A stretch of 64,000 nucleotides of DNA from the NCBI GenBank assembly GCA_019424695.1, contig JAHYZA010000004.1, positions 1-64,000 of the forward strand, written 5' to 3'. A model generated the notes under the pieces. The model saw only the letters and a list, made by a program, of their open reading frames with translations. It searched no databases and was not told where the DNA came from. The DNA comes from Oscillospiraceae bacterium. Its GTDB lineage: Bacteria; Bacillota; Clostridia; Oscillospirales; Ruminococcaceae. This document shows positions 16,949 to 26,638 of the stretch, one piece after another; position 1 is the stretch's first letter, and every line of letters begins with the position of its first letter. Made by a program: the position numbers and the translations under genes.

Positions 16949-18135
16949 CAATTTTCCTCCAAATCGTTCCAGATCTTGCAGATTTTTCCGTTCTCCATAT
17001 ATACCCGGGGGACGCGGCGGGCGATGCCGCACACGATCTCGTAGGAGATGGTATCGGTCTTGCGGGCAATGGTATCGGCGGTGTCGGGAGCGCCGGGACC
17101 GAATACGGTGACTTCGTCCCCCATACGCACGCCGGGGATGTTGGTCACATCCAGCAGGGTCTGGTCCATACAGACGCGGCCCAGCACCGGTGCAGGCTGG
17201 CCATTGACCATCATGAGGCCCTGTCCCTGGCTGCCGGAGAGCATCCGCGGGTAACCGTCGGCATAGCCCACGCAGACGGTAGCCACCCGCATGGGAGCCG
17301 GGGCGGTAAAGGTACGTCCATAGCTGACGCTCTGGCCGGGCAGCAGGTCTTTCACAAAAGTCACGATGCACTTCAAGGTCATGACCGGCTTCAGAACGGG
17401 GAAGTGCAGCTCATCACTGGGGTCCAGGCCGTACAGAATGATGCCGGCGCGGGTCATGTCGTTGCGCCATTCGGGATGCCGCAGCTGGGCGGCGGAGTTG
17501 GCGCAGTGCACCGTGCCTGTGTCGTAGCCGTCGGCCTGCAGCTGGTCCACCACCTTGCGGAACAGTTCGTACTGGTGATCGGTGTACGTCTGGGCCTCGG
17601 GGTCCAGACTGTCTGCCACGGCAAAATGCTGGAAAACGCCACAGATGGTAAGCCCCGGCAGCGTATACAGTGATTCCAGCTCTTTCACCACCGCCTGCCA
17701 TCCGCTCCGGGCAGCAAAGCCGATGCGGCCCATGCCGGTATCGATCTTCAGGTGTACTTTTACCCTGACCCCGGCGGCTACGGCGGCTGCCGAGAGCGCC
17801 TGGGCATACTCGGTGGAAAAACAGGCGGTGGCAATATCGTCCTGGGCCAGCGCGGTCGCTTCGGAGGGATCGGCATAGCCCAGAATGAGCACCGGTACCG
17901 TGATATCGTGCCGGCGCAACCGCTTGGCCTCTGCCAGGCAGCTCACCGCAAAGGCGGCAGCCCCTTCCTCCTGCAGCACACGGGCGACAACGATATCCCC
18001 GTGGCCGTAAGCGTCCGCCTTTACAACGGCGCATACAGGTCCCTGGATGGTCCGCTTGATAAAAGCGAAATTATGGCGCAGGGCATCGAGATCGATCTCG
18101 GCCCAACAATGTTTTTCCAATACAGGATCGTTCAT
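16948..18135 (-). CDS. alr: alanine racemase
   Basis: A 395-residue fold-type III PLP enzyme that interconverts L- and D-alanine for peptidoglycan. The PLP lysine is K39 in VVKADAYGHG and the second catalytic tyrosine is in SYGRTF with GYADGY nearby; CMDQ is also conserved. The ATG at 18135 is preferred over a GTG at 18144 since AAGGAG is eight bases upstream. It overlaps the ttcA stop by ATGA and is followed by lepA with one shared base. Confidence 0.96.
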   Translation of the reverse strand: MNDPVLEKHCWAEIDLDALRHNFAFIKRTIQGPVCAVVKADAYGHGDIVVARVLQEEGAAAFAVSCLAEAKRLRRHDITVPVLILGYADPSEATALAQDDIATACFSTEYAQALSAAAVAAGVRVKVHLKIDTGMGRIGFAARSGWQAVVKELESLYTLPGLTICGVFQHFAVADSLDPEAQTYTDHQYELFRKVVDQLQADGYDTGTVHCANSAAQLRHPEWRNDMTRAGIILYGLDPSDELHFPVLKPVMTLKCIVTFVKDLLPGQSVSYGRTFTAPAPMRVATVCVGYADGYPRMLSGSQGQGLMMVNGQPAPVLGRVCMDQTLLDVTNIPGVRMGDEVTVFGPGAPDTADTIARKTDTISYEIVCGIARRVPRVYMENGKICKIWNDLEEN

Positions 18136-18890
18136 TTGGCCCACTCCTTCTTCCGACCGGTGTGCAGCGGTTTCCAGCCGTCGATGCCGCTTTCCTGCAG
18201 AGCGTGCAGCGTCTTTTGGCGGAATGCCGGGTCCTTGCGGCTGAATTCACGGACGAATTGTTTGGTTTCTTCGCGGGTGGTCACGCCGTCGGCCGGGCAG
18301 CGGCTCTTGATGACCGGCAGGCCGGCACGCTTGACGGCGGAAGTGACCTCACTTTCCGTCGCCAGCAGCAGGGGACGGATCATCGTCAGGTCCCGGCGGG
18401 AGAGATAGGTTACCGGCGAGAAGCAGCCGATACGGCCCTCCCGCCAGAGATTCATATAAAACGTTTCCACGGCGTCATCCAGGTGGTGCCCCAGGGCCAC
18501 CTTGTTGCAGCCCAGCTGCTGGGCTGCGGTGTGCAGGGTGCCCCGGCGCAGTTTGGCGCACAGGGCACAGGGATTGGACTCCTTGCGGTAGTCAAAGACA
18601 ACAGGTCCGATATCGGTGCGGCGCACCTCATAAGGAATGTTTTCGGCGGCAAACAGTTCCGCCAGGGGGCTGTAGTCGGTCTCGACCCCACCAAAGCAGG
18701 GGTCCAGTGTGACCGCCTGTACCTCAAACGGTACCCCCAGATAGGCGCGCAGACGGCCCAGGGCTATTGTCAGCACAACGCTGTCCTTGCCGCCCGAAAC
18801 ACCGATCATCACCCGGTCACCGGAGGCGATCATTTCATAGTCCTGTACAGCCTTGCGCACCAGACCGGTAATATGTTGCATGGCGTCCAT
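18132..18890 (-). CDS. TtcA-family tRNA sulfurtransferase
   Basis: A 252-residue PP-loop ATPase. SGGKDS is at 32-37 and the iron-sulfur or persulfide CxxC pair is C108/C111 (CALC). GHHLDDAVET is typical of the TtcA/TtuA group, which thiolate tRNA bases such as cytidine 32. It starts after AAGGAGG and is the first gene of the operon with alr and lepA. Assignment to TtcA rather than another member of the subgroup is likely but not certain, as clostridia have several TtcA-like paralogues. Confidence 0.85.
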   Translation of the reverse strand: MDAMQHITGLVRKAVQDYEMIASGDRVMIGVSGGKDSVVLTIALGRLRAYLGVPFEVQAVTLDPCFGGVETDYSPLAELFAAENIPYEVRRTDIGPVVFDYRKESNPCALCAKLRRGTLHTAAQQLGCNKVALGHHLDDAVETFYMNLWREGRIGCFSPVTYLSRRDLTMIRPLLLATESEVTSAVKRAGLPVIKSRCPADGVTTREETKQFVREFSRKDPAFRQKTLHALQESGIDGWKPLHTGRKKEWAK

Positions 18891-18921
18891 GACCGCCCTC
18901 CTTTCTTGTTCTTAACGCTTC

Positions 18922-18950
18922 ATTATAGCACGTTCGTCGTCGGCGTACAA
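18922..18950 (-). promoter_or_regulatory. sigma-A promoter of the ttcA-alr-lepA operon
   Basis: Minus strand TTGTAC, 17 bases, TATAAT, with an extended TGC before the -10. Confidence 0.78.
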
Positions 18951-18951
18951 C

Positions 18952-20241
18952 TCAATTTTCCTCATTCGGATCGGTTTCCGTCCAGCGTCCCTCCTGGAAC
19001 CGCACACCGCCGATGCGCAGCTTGGAGTGCAGGAAGTGCTGTTCGTGATAAAGACTGAAGTAACTCGAAAGCATGTAGGATACCGCACACACCAGGGCAA
19101 ACAGCGGCAGACACTGCCCGCCGAACACCTCAAGACCCAGGCAGATGGAGGCCAGCGGACTGTTGGTGCAGCCGCAGAACAATGCCACCATGCCCAGTGC
19201 CGCCCCCAAGGGAGCCGGCAGGCCCAGCAGCGGGGCTACCACGCAGCCGAAGGTCGCACCGGTAAAGAAGATCGGTACGATCTCGCCGCCTTTGTACCCG
19301 GCACCGAGGGTCAAAGCCGTGAACAGCATTTTGAGCGCGAAGGCCCAGGGCAGAGCCTGACCGGCCATGGCGGCCGCGATAACGGCACTGCCGGCACCGT
19401 TGTAATCGGTGGTGCCCAGCAGTTTGGTAAGCGCGATAATCAAAAGGCCACCCGCCACCACACGCAGATAGGGGTTGGGCAAGAATCTGGCGTACAGTTT
19501 CGGCGTGACGTGCAGAAGTTCGCAGAATACTATGCTCAGTCCGGCCAGCAGTATGCCCAGAACCACAACCTGGAGAATCGTAACGGGGGTAAGTTCTGCG
19601 GTAGCACCCAGGGTAAAAGCGGTGGGGGCCATGCCCAGCTGGCCGCTGATCCAGACCCCCAGCAGCGCCGAGACCAGGCAGGGAAGCAGGGCTGCATACT
19701 GCATGGACCCAACATTGACAACTTCTATGGTAAAGATAGTAGCAGCCAGCGGGGTGCCGAAAATGGCGGCAAACGCACCGGCCATGCCGCACATCGTCAT
19801 CAGGCGGCAGTCGTGCCGGTCCAAACGCAGCAGACGCCCGAACTGGCCAGAAACCGAACCGCCGAGCAGCAGCGCCGCTCCCTCACGACCGCTGGAACCA
19901 CCCAACAGATGGGTCGTCACAGTAGAAAAGAAAATCAGCGGGGCAGTGCGCAGCGTCAGGACTTTGCGTTCCCGTACCGCGGCAAAAACCTGATTGGTGG
20001 AACCGCCCCCCTCCGGGTCAAAATGGCGATAGAGAAAGACGATGACCAGACCGCCTATCGGGAGCAGATACAAAAGCCATCCCTGCACAGCGCGGGTGGC
20101 ATTGGCCCAGTTCAGGGCCAGACCGAAAGCAGCGCCCAACGGACCGGTGAGGCAGCCGACCAGCGCAGCCAGAATCAGCCACTTGGCACAGACCCCAAGA
20201 TACCGCAGGGTGCTGTGCAGGGCGTGTTGTAAAGTTTGCAT
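18952..20241 (-). CDS. ClC-type chloride channel or anion/proton antiporter
   Basis: A 429-residue membrane protein of the ClC family with about ten to twelve hydrophobic segments. The selectivity-filter loop GSSGREGAA (family G(K/R)EGP) is in the first half and GxFxP-like GEIVPIFFTG in the second. Bacterial ClC proteins move chloride, sometimes fluoride, in exchange for protons. I looked for a fluoride riboswitch upstream and saw none. The ATG at 20241 follows GGGGGAGGA. Own promoter; the stop lies right beside the ttcA promoter. Confidence 0.87.
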   Translation of the reverse strand: MQTLQHALHSTLRYLGVCAKWLILAALVGCLTGPLGAAFGLALNWANATRAVQGWLLYLLPIGGLVIVFLYRHFDPEGGGSTNQVFAAVRERKVLTLRTAPLIFFSTVTTHLLGGSSGREGAALLLGGSVSGQFGRLLRLDRHDCRLMTMCGMAGAFAAIFGTPLAATIFTIEVVNVGSMQYAALLPCLVSALLGVWISGQLGMAPTAFTLGATAELTPVTILQVVVLGILLAGLSIVFCELLHVTPKLYARFLPNPYLRVVAGGLLIIALTKLLGTTDYNGAGSAVIAAAMAGQALPWAFALKMLFTALTLGAGYKGGEIVPIFFTGATFGCVVAPLLGLPAPLGAALGMVALFCGCTNSPLASICLGLEVFGGQCLPLFALVCAVSYMLSSYFSLYHEQHFLHSKLRIGGVRFQEGRWTETDPNEEN

Positions 20242-20272
20242 AACAGAATCCTCCCCCTTTATAATCTTTACA

Positions 20273-20301
20273 ATTATACCTTGTAAAAGGGCAAAACACA
20301 A
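20273..20301 (-). promoter_or_regulatory. sigma-A promoter of the ClC gene
   Basis: Minus strand TTGTGT, 17 bases, TATAAT. Confidence 0.7.
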
Positions 20302-20333
20302 GACAAACGGTTCTTCCCATTTTCGCAAGGATG

Positions 20334-20342
20334 TGCTATAAT
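20334..20342 (+). promoter_or_regulatory. extended -10 promoter of the ATP-grasp/GT2 pair
   Basis: TGCTATAAT, an ideal extended -10, 50 bases before the ATP-grasp start codon; the -35 is poor. Confidence 0.6.
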
Positions 20343-20391
20343 ACACGATAAAAAGGCAGCGTTCGGCAAACGGCAATGAGGAAGGAAACAG

Positions 20392-21531
20392 ATGAAAAAA
20401 CTGGCGATTATCGGTGCGTCCTATCTGCAGGCACCGCTGATTCAGAAAGCACAGGATATGGGCTGTGAAACCCATGTGTTTGCCTGGGCGGCAGACGATG
20501 TGGGGGAGAAGATGGCGGACCATTTTTATCCCATCAGCATTGTGGAGAAGGACGCCATTCTGGATAAATGCCGGGAAATCGGTGTCGACGGCATCTGCAC
20601 CATTGCCAGTGATCTGGCCGCCATTACCGTCAACTATGTGGCGGAAAAGCTGGGACTGCCCGGCAACAGTATGCGCTGCTGCGAAAAATCCACCAACAAG
20701 CATAAGATGCGGGAAGCGTTTGCAGCTGCCGGCGATCCCTCGCCGCGCTCGGTGCTCATCGGGCCGGAGACGGACCTCTCGGTGTTGGCGGGCATGCAGT
20801 ACCCGTTGATCGTCAAGCCCACGGATCGTTCGGGCAGCCGGGGCATCACCGAAGTGCAGCGTCCGGTCGGCTTGCAGGCGGCCATTGTCCGGGCCCGGGA
20901 ACAGAGCTTTGAAAAGATGGCGTTGGTGGAGGAGTTCGCCACCGGGCAGGAATACAGTGTGGAGTGTGTTTCCTGGCAGGGGGAGCACCATCTTCTGCAG
21001 ATCACCCTCAAGTATACCACTGGTGCCCCGATGTACATCGAGACCGGACACATGGAACCGGCGCCGCTGAGCGATGCCATGCGGGAGAAAGTGCGCAAAA
21101 CGGTTTTTCACGCGCTGGACACCCTGGAAATCCGCAACGGTGCCTCCCACAGTGAACTCAAGATCGACGGGAAGGGCAACATCCGCCTCATTGAGATCGG
21201 CGGCCGCATGGGCGGCGACTGCATCGGCAGTCATTTGGTTCCCTTTACAACCGGTATGGATTTCGTTCAGATGGTCGTGCAGATCGCGCTGGGGCAGGCA
21301 CCGGATCTGACGCCTGGCCCACATCATGCGGCCTGCGGTGTGCGGTTTGTGTTTGGCCCCCGGGACCTGGAACTGCGGGAGGCGCTGCGTACAGCCCCCG
21401 GCATCACGATGCTGGAGGAAAGCCCTATTGACCCGATGGATCATATCGTAACGGATTCCTCCACCCGGTTTGGATATTACATTTTTGCATCGGAGGAACC
21501 GGCACGCATTGCCACCTGGATGGAAAAATAA
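20392..21531 (+). CDS. ATP-grasp domain protein (carboxylate-amine ligase-like)
   Basis: A 379-residue protein with a PreATP-grasp N-terminal Rossmann-like domain, the ATP-grasp core (PLIVKPTDRSGSRG for the ATP lysine and glycine loop), and metal-binding LIEIGGRMGGD. Members join an acid and an amine or thiol with ATP cleavage. The pathway is not evident. It starts after GAGGAAGGA. The downstream GT2 gene begins 22 bases later, so both may act on one envelope product. Substrate unknown. Confidence 0.82.
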   Translation: MKKLAIIGASYLQAPLIQKAQDMGCETHVFAWAADDVGEKMADHFYPISIVEKDAILDKCREIGVDGICTIASDLAAITVNYVAEKLGLPGNSMRCCEKSTNKHKMREAFAAAGDPSPRSVLIGPETDLSVLAGMQYPLIVKPTDRSGSRGITEVQRPVGLQAAIVRAREQSFEKMALVEEFATGQEYSVECVSWQGEHHLLQITLKYTTGAPMYIETGHMEPAPLSDAMREKVRKTVFHALDTLEIRNGASHSELKIDGKGNIRLIEIGGRMGGDCIGSHLVPFTTGMDFVQMVVQIALGQAPDLTPGPHHAACGVRFVFGPRDLELREALRTAPGITMLEESPIDPMDHIVTDSSTRFGYYIFASEEPARIATWMEK

Positions 21532-21553
21532 GAGGAAGGAGCATCAGCATTTC

Positions 21554-22519
21554 ATGCAGCTTCTCAGTTTTGTGATTCCCTGCTACCACAGTGCCTCAAC
21601 CCTGGCAGCGGTCACACAGCAAATCCGAAAAACGGTTCTTGAGGATGGTCGTTATGAATATGAGATCATTCTGGTAAACGATAATCCGGCTGATGACACC
21701 TGGCGGGAAATCTGCCGCCTGAAGCAGCAGGACCCGCAGATCTTCGGCATCTGCATGTCCCGCAATTTCGGCCAGGCATCGGCGCTGATGGCAGGATACC
21801 GTCATATCCATGGCGATATTGTCGTCAGCCTGGATGACGATGGCCAGACACCTCCGTCGGAGATGTTCCGGCTGATCGACGCGCTGGACGAAGAGACCGA
21901 TGTGGTCTACGCCAGTTATCCCGCCAAGCACCACAGCGCATTCCGCAATTTTGGCAGCAAGGTCAACGACTGGATGGCCACCTGGCTGATGGGCAAGCCC
22001 AAAGACCTGTACATGGCCAGCTACTATGCGGCGCGCCGCTTCATCATTGAGGAAATGGTCAAGTGCGACAATCCGTTTCCCTATGTGGATGGTCTGGCGG
22101 TCCGCTCGACCTGTCGGTTCAAGAATGTTCCCATCGATCACCAGGACCGCGCTGAGGGCGAGAGCGGGTACACTTTTGTAAAGCTGCTGCGGCTCTGGCT
22201 CAATGGTTTTACGGCGTTTTCCGTCAAGCCGCTGCGGGTCGCCACCGTGATGGGGATGGTGTTTTCGGTGGTCGGATTTCTGTTTGCCGTCCTTGTCATT
22301 GTGCGCAAAATTCTCTTGCTCGATCAGATCGACGCCGGTTGGTCGAGCATTGTTTCCGTCGTGCTGCTGCTGGACGGCATCCTGATGATGATGCTGGGTC
22401 TGGTAGGGGAGTACGTGGGCCGCATGTATATGACAATGAACAAAAGCCCGCAGTATGTCATCCGTGCCACAACAGCCGCGGCGGGGGAGAAAGAAGTCAC
22501 CGCACAACCTGTAGAATAA
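21554..22519 (+). CDS. family 2 glycosyltransferase, GtrB/ArnC-like
   Basis: A 321-residue protein. The GT-A domain begins with FVIPCYHSASTL, has NDNPADDTW and the divalent metal motif in SLDDDGQ. Two hydrophobic segments near residues 230-255 and 270-290 are followed by GEYVGRMY, the layout of polyprenyl-phosphate glycosyltransferases such as GtrB and ArnC that charge undecaprenyl phosphate on the cytoplasmic face. GGAAGGAG is 12 bases from the ATG, a slightly long spacer. Ends at a strong terminator. Confidence 0.85.
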   Translation: MQLLSFVIPCYHSASTLAAVTQQIRKTVLEDGRYEYEIILVNDNPADDTWREICRLKQQDPQIFGICMSRNFGQASALMAGYRHIHGDIVVSLDDDGQTPPSEMFRLIDALDEETDVVYASYPAKHHSAFRNFGSKVNDWMATWLMGKPKDLYMASYYAARRFIIEEMVKCDNPFPYVDGLAVRSTCRFKNVPIDHQDRAEGESGYTFVKLLRLWLNGFTAFSVKPLRVATVMGMVFSVVGFLFAVLVIVRKILLLDQIDAGWSSIVSVVLLLDGILMMMLGLVGEYVGRMYMTMNKSPQYVIRATTAAAGEKEVTAQPVE

Positions 22520-22520
22520 A

Positions 22521-22555
22521 AAAAGACTCCCGGTTTTTCAGAACCGGGAGTCTTT
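22521..22555. terminator. bidirectional terminator between the GT2 gene and mfd
   Basis: Stem AAAAGACTCCCGGTT / AACCGGGAGTCTTTT with a six-base loop, between convergent genes. Confidence 0.9.
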
Positions 22556-22576
22556 TGGCTTTTCTGGGAAGAGATG

Positions 22577-25500
22577 TCAGGACACCGTGGGGGCTGCACC
22601 GGGCAGCAGCGTAACAACATCCCGCAGCAGTACCAGCGGATTCTCTCCTTTCTGGACGCGCAGGCTGAAGTAGGGGCGCCCCAGCGCATTGTAAAGGACC
22701 CGATGGGGGTACTGTTCCATCACGGCGGCCAGCTGCTGCGGGCCTACCACATCGGAATACAGGATCAGCAGGTCGTTCCGCTGAACGATCTCCACAATGC
22801 CCACGCGGGCAGCGGTCACGCGCACCAGGGACACGTCCACCAGTCCTTGGACGCTCTTGGGCGGGGAGCCGTAGCGGTCGATCAGTTCATCCAGAACATC
22901 CTCGGCGTCGGCGGTGGTTTCAATGGCCGCAATGCGTTTATAGGCTTCAATGCGCCCGGCGGGGTCGGGAATATACTCTTCCGGCAGATAGGCGTCGATG
23001 GAGATATCCACCAGACAGTCGCTCTTGTCGGGGGCCGGTGTCTCGCCACGGGCGGTGGCAATGGCCTGACCAAGCATTTTCACGTAGAGGTCATAGCCTA
23101 CGGCTTCCATGTGGCCGTGCTGGCTGTGCCCCAACAGGCTGCCTGCGCCGCGAATCTGCAAATCGCGCATCGCGATGCGGAACCCGGACCCGAATGCGGT
23201 GAATTCCCGGATGGCCGAAAGGCGTTTGGCGGCAATCTCGGTGAGTACCTTGTCCCGGGTGAAGGTGAAGTAGGCATAGGCTTTGCGGGAGGAACGTCCC
23301 ACACGCCCGCGCAGCTGATACAGCTGGGAAAGTCCCATACGGTCCGCGTTTTCAATGATGAGGGTGTTGCAGTTGCGCACGTCCACACCGGTTTCAATCA
23401 GCGTGGTGCAGACCAGCACATCGATCTCATTGTCCAGCAACTGCTGCCAAACCGAGGAGATCTGTTCCTCGGTCATTTTCCCGTGGGCGATGCCGACACG
23501 GGCGCCCGGTACCAACTTGCCGATGCGTGCGGCACACTCGTTGATGGTGTCCACGCGATTGTGCAGGTAATAGACCTGCCCGCCGCGGGCCAGTTCCTTG
23601 CGGATCGCCTCCGAAACGATGCCCTCATCGTATTCGAGAACATAGGTCTCCACCGGCTGGCGCTCAAAGGGCGGCTGCTCAATGGTGCTCATATCCCGGA
23701 TGCCGGACAACGCCATATTCAGGGTGCGGGGAATCGGAGTGGCCGAAAGGGTCAGCATATCCACGCCGATGAAGGCTTCTTTGAGTTTTTCCTTGTGTTT
23801 GACACCGAAGCGCTGCTCCTCGTCGATGATGACCAGCCCCAGATCCCGGAACTTCACGTCATCCGACAGCAGGCGATGGGTGCCTACCACGATGTCCACG
23901 GTGCCGTCCTTGAGTCCGCGCAGCGTCTCTTTTTGTTCCTTGCTGCTGCGGTAACGGGAAAGCAGCCCGATGCGGATAGGATACGCCTCCATGCGGGCGA
24001 TGGCGGTATTGAAGTGCTGCCAGGCCAGGATGGTGGTGGGAGCCAGAATGGCGCATTGTTTACCGCCCATCACACATTTGAAAGCGGCCCGCAGCGCCAC
24101 TTCGGTCTTGCCCACACCCACGTCACCGCACAAAAGACGGTCCATGGGCCAGGGCTGTTCCATGTCATGCTTGATGTCGGCGGAACAGGTCAGCTGGTCG
24201 GGTGTCTCATCATAGGCAAAGCGCTGCTCAAAGTCGCTCTGCCAGGTATCGTCGGGCGGGAAGGCGTAGCCCTTGGCCTGCTTGCGGCGGGCGTACAGCT
24301 CAATCAGTTCCTTGGCCATAGCCTCGGTGGCGGCCCGCACCTTTTTGCGGGTCTTGGCCCAGTCGCTGCCCCCCAGGCGGCTTAGCTTCACATTGTCCCT
24401 GTCGCCCGGTGCCGTATAGCGGGACAAAAGGTCCAGCTGCGTGACCGGTACATACAGCACATCTTTTTTATCGTATTCGATGCGCAGATAGTCCTTGGTA
24501 ACGCCCTGCACGGCCATCCGCTGGATGCCTGCATAGCGGCCGATACCATGGTTCTGGTGGACGACCAGATCGCCGGGCGAGATCTCGCTGAGGCTGTTCA
24601 GGGCGTCCTTGTTGCGCTTTTTCTTTTTCTGTGCGGTGCTTACGCCAAAGGCCCGCGCCGTGAATACAGCATATCGGGCAAAAGGCAGGCTGCATCCGGC
24701 AGAAAGCTGTCCCGGCAGTACCTGCACCAACCCCGCGGAGGGCGGCGCGGTCTCGTCAGTGGTGACATTCAGCCCTTTCACCCGCAGGTCGGCGGCCAGA
24801 CCGGCAGCCGCACGCGGGGTGCCGGCCAACACCGTGACGGCAGCGCCGCCGTCACACAGCGGCTGCAAATCCTCCAGCAGGTGGGCAACCTCACCGTTCC
24901 AGGCCGGCAGGGAATGGGCCGGTGCATTGACAATTTCTTTCAGCGGCAGATCCGGCATGCTGCGGGCAAAGTTTTCGGCGCAGATGGTCCGGTACCGGCC
25001 GGGCTGCGTCCACAGCCAACCGGCATCGGCATAGAGGGTGTCCAGACCAGCGGCCAGTACCCCATCCTGCAGCAGAGTGGTCAGCTCTTCCCCGCGCCGG
25101 TAGGTGGTAGCACGCTGGGATTCCCGCACAGAGGCGGGCTCCTCCAACACCAGGAGCGGATCGTCGAAATATTCCAACAGTGTGGCAGGTTCCGGGTACC
25201 GTATGGCCAGGTATTTGTCCATGTTCACCGGGATGGCGCCGCCGTCCAGTTGGGCCAGTTCCGGCGCCATGCAGGATTCCAGCGCTGTGCGCTTCTTGCC
25301 CCGCTGTTTTTTCAAAAAAGCTCGCAACAACGCGGCGGCCTCAGCAGGAGCGCCAAACAGGACTTCACGTGCGGGACTCACGTAGATCTTTTCTATGGGG
25401 TCCTCGCGGCGTTGGGTGGTCAGATCGAAGGTGTGCATTGTGTCGATCTCGTCGCCCCAGAACTCCATACGGACCGGAAGTTTCATGTCGGGGGCATAGA

Positions 25501-26038
25501 GATCCACAATGTCGCCGCGGATGGAGAACTGACCCGGCCCGTCCACCTGCGTCCGACGGGTATAGCCGGCACCGTACAGCAGAGCGGTCAGTTCGGTGCG
25601 GGGCAGGGCATCTCCGGGATGCAGGGTGCGGGTATTGGTGCAGAAATCTGCCTTTGGTGTCGTATACTGGGTCAGTGCCTCTTCCGAGACACAGACCGCT
25701 TGCAAACGTCCGCCTACCAGGTCGCCCAATACGCCCAAACGGCGGTATTCGTATTCACGGGCGGTACCTTCAATGGGGCGCAGAACATAATCCCGCGCAG
25801 GGAACACCGCAGCCGGAATGCCTAGGGTGTTCAGATCTCCGGCAAAGCGGGTGGCTTCCGCCTCCCCGGGCGTCACAATGCACAGCGGCCGGTTCAGCGC
25901 GCGGCAAAGGGCGGCATAGACCAGCGCCCGGCCGGCCCCCGGCAACCCAAATAAGGCGCATGCCCCCGGTTCGGAGAGCGCATGCGCCAGTTTTTCATAT
26001 TCCTTGGTTTGTGTAAAACGTGCAGTAAACAGTGTCAT
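22577..26038 (-). CDS. mfd: transcription-repair coupling factor
   Basis: A 1153-residue Mfd. The N-terminal UvrB-like module, the RNA polymerase-interacting region, and the RecG-like helicase are all present; Walker A is in CGDVGVGKTE and the helicase motif II in DEEQRFG. Mfd releases RNA polymerase stalled at DNA damage and recruits UvrA. The start codon at 26038 lacks a clear Shine-Dalgarno, so the exact start is less sure. It is the last gene in a minus-strand cluster ordered glmU-like, small protein, pth, SH3 protein, mfd. Confidence 0.96.
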   Translation of the reverse strand: MTLFTARFTQTKEYEKLAHALSEPGACALFGLPGAGRALVYAALCRALNRPLCIVTPGEAEATRFAGDLNTLGIPAAVFPARDYVLRPIEGTAREYEYRRLGVLGDLVGGRLQAVCVSEEALTQYTTPKADFCTNTRTLHPGDALPRTELTALLYGAGYTRRTQVDGPGQFSIRGDIVDLYAPDMKLPVRMEFWGDEIDTMHTFDLTTQRREDPIEKIYVSPAREVLFGAPAEAAALLRAFLKKQRGKKRTALESCMAPELAQLDGGAIPVNMDKYLAIRYPEPATLLEYFDDPLLVLEEPASVRESQRATTYRRGEELTTLLQDGVLAAGLDTLYADAGWLWTQPGRYRTICAENFARSMPDLPLKEIVNAPAHSLPAWNGEVAHLLEDLQPLCDGGAAVTVLAGTPRAAAGLAADLRVKGLNVTTDETAPPSAGLVQVLPGQLSAGCSLPFARYAVFTARAFGVSTAQKKKKRNKDALNSLSEISPGDLVVHQNHGIGRYAGIQRMAVQGVTKDYLRIEYDKKDVLYVPVTQLDLLSRYTAPGDRDNVKLSRLGGSDWAKTRKKVRAATEAMAKELIELYARRKQAKGYAFPPDDTWQSDFEQRFAYDETPDQLTCSADIKHDMEQPWPMDRLLCGDVGVGKTEVALRAAFKCVMGGKQCAILAPTTILAWQHFNTAIARMEAYPIRIGLLSRYRSSKEQKETLRGLKDGTVDIVVGTHRLLSDDVKFRDLGLVIIDEEQRFGVKHKEKLKEAFIGVDMLTLSATPIPRTLNMALSGIRDMSTIEQPPFERQPVETYVLEYDEGIVSEAIRKELARGGQVYYLHNRVDTINECAARIGKLVPGARVGIAHGKMTEEQISSVWQQLLDNEIDVLVCTTLIETGVDVRNCNTLIIENADRMGLSQLYQLRGRVGRSSRKAYAYFTFTRDKVLTEIAAKRLSAIREFTAFGSGFRIAMRDLQIRGAGSLLGHSQHGHMEAVGYDLYVKMLGQAIATARGETPAPDKSDCLVDISIDAYLPEEYIPDPAGRIEAYKRIAAIETTADAEDVLDELIDRYGSPPKSVQGLVDVSLVRVTAARVGIVEIVQRNDLLILYSDVVGPQQLAAVMEQYPHRVLYNALGRPYFSLRVQKGENPLVLLRDVVTLLPGAAPTVS

Positions 26039-26104
26039 GATGATGCTTCAGGTGTCGGCTCACAGGTGCCCGCGTTGGGCGGCTGTGCAGACGGTTTGAA
26101 AAAA

Positions 26105-26620
26105 TCAGGCGGCGTTCAGGTACTCCTTGGCAAGCCAGCCATACTGACCTTCGTACTGCACCACGACCCAGGTTTCGTCGGCGTTGGTGCCCAGGGCAGT
26201 CACAGCGGTGCTGGCCGGGATCTGGGCCACCTTGTCAAAATCGGTGCCGGGGCCGGCGCGCAGGTTCATATTGGAATCCGGCGTAACGGTGAAGTTGGGC
26301 TGCTCGCCCTCGGCATACACGGTGGCCGGCTGCTCGGACAGGCCGTCAAAATTAACGGGCGTCGGCTCCGGTGTCGGTTCCGGGGTAGGCTCGGGCGTCG
26401 CTTCGGCGGCGTCCGAAGAACCGTCGCTCTCCGCGGTGGTCCCGTCCTGGGCGGCGCCATCCTCGCTGGTCGTCACAGAAGACTCCCCCGATCCGGAAGA
26501 AGATCCGGAACTGCCGTCAAAGGTGCCGGTCAGCAGCAAAAAACTGAACACAATGGTGGCAATCAATACGAGAGCACACAGCAGCAGGCGGACCAATGCT
26601 TTTTTGCGAAGAGAGCTCAT
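26105..26620 (-). CDS. membrane-anchored SH3-domain protein
   Basis: A 171-residue protein. A basic N-terminus and one hydrophobic segment at about residues 10-32 form a signal anchor. A low-complexity Ser/Gly/Glu stretch and the repeat TPEPTPEPTPEPTP (about 76-89) make an extracellular spacer. The C-terminal 60 residues are a bacterial SH3 domain (NLRAGPGTDF, WVVVQYEGQYGWL). Such domains bind peptidoglycan. Start follows AAGGAG. It lies between pth and mfd, in the slot held by fin in Bacillus, but is unrelated. Confidence 0.82.
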   Translation of the reverse strand: MSSLRKKALVRLLLCALVLIATIVFSFLLLTGTFDGSSGSSSGSGESSVTTSEDGAAQDGTTAESDGSSDAAEATPEPTPEPTPEPTPVNFDGLSEQPATVYAEGEQPNFTVTPDSNMNLRAGPGTDFDKVAQIPASTAVTALGTNADETWVVVQYEGQYGWLAKEYLNAA

Positions 26621-26638
26621 GGGTCTATCTCCTTTACT

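Noticed and set aside
15140..17371. LepA with a 141-residue N-terminal extension
   Set aside because: The extension lies out of frame in alr; the real start at 16948 has GGAGG.
20242..20345. Fluoride riboswitch before the ClC gene
   Set aside because: The leader is short and the conserved crcB-motif elements are absent.
22574..24385. A 603-codon plus-strand frame opposite mfd
   Set aside because: Antisense shadow of mfd, low-complexity composition, no domain.
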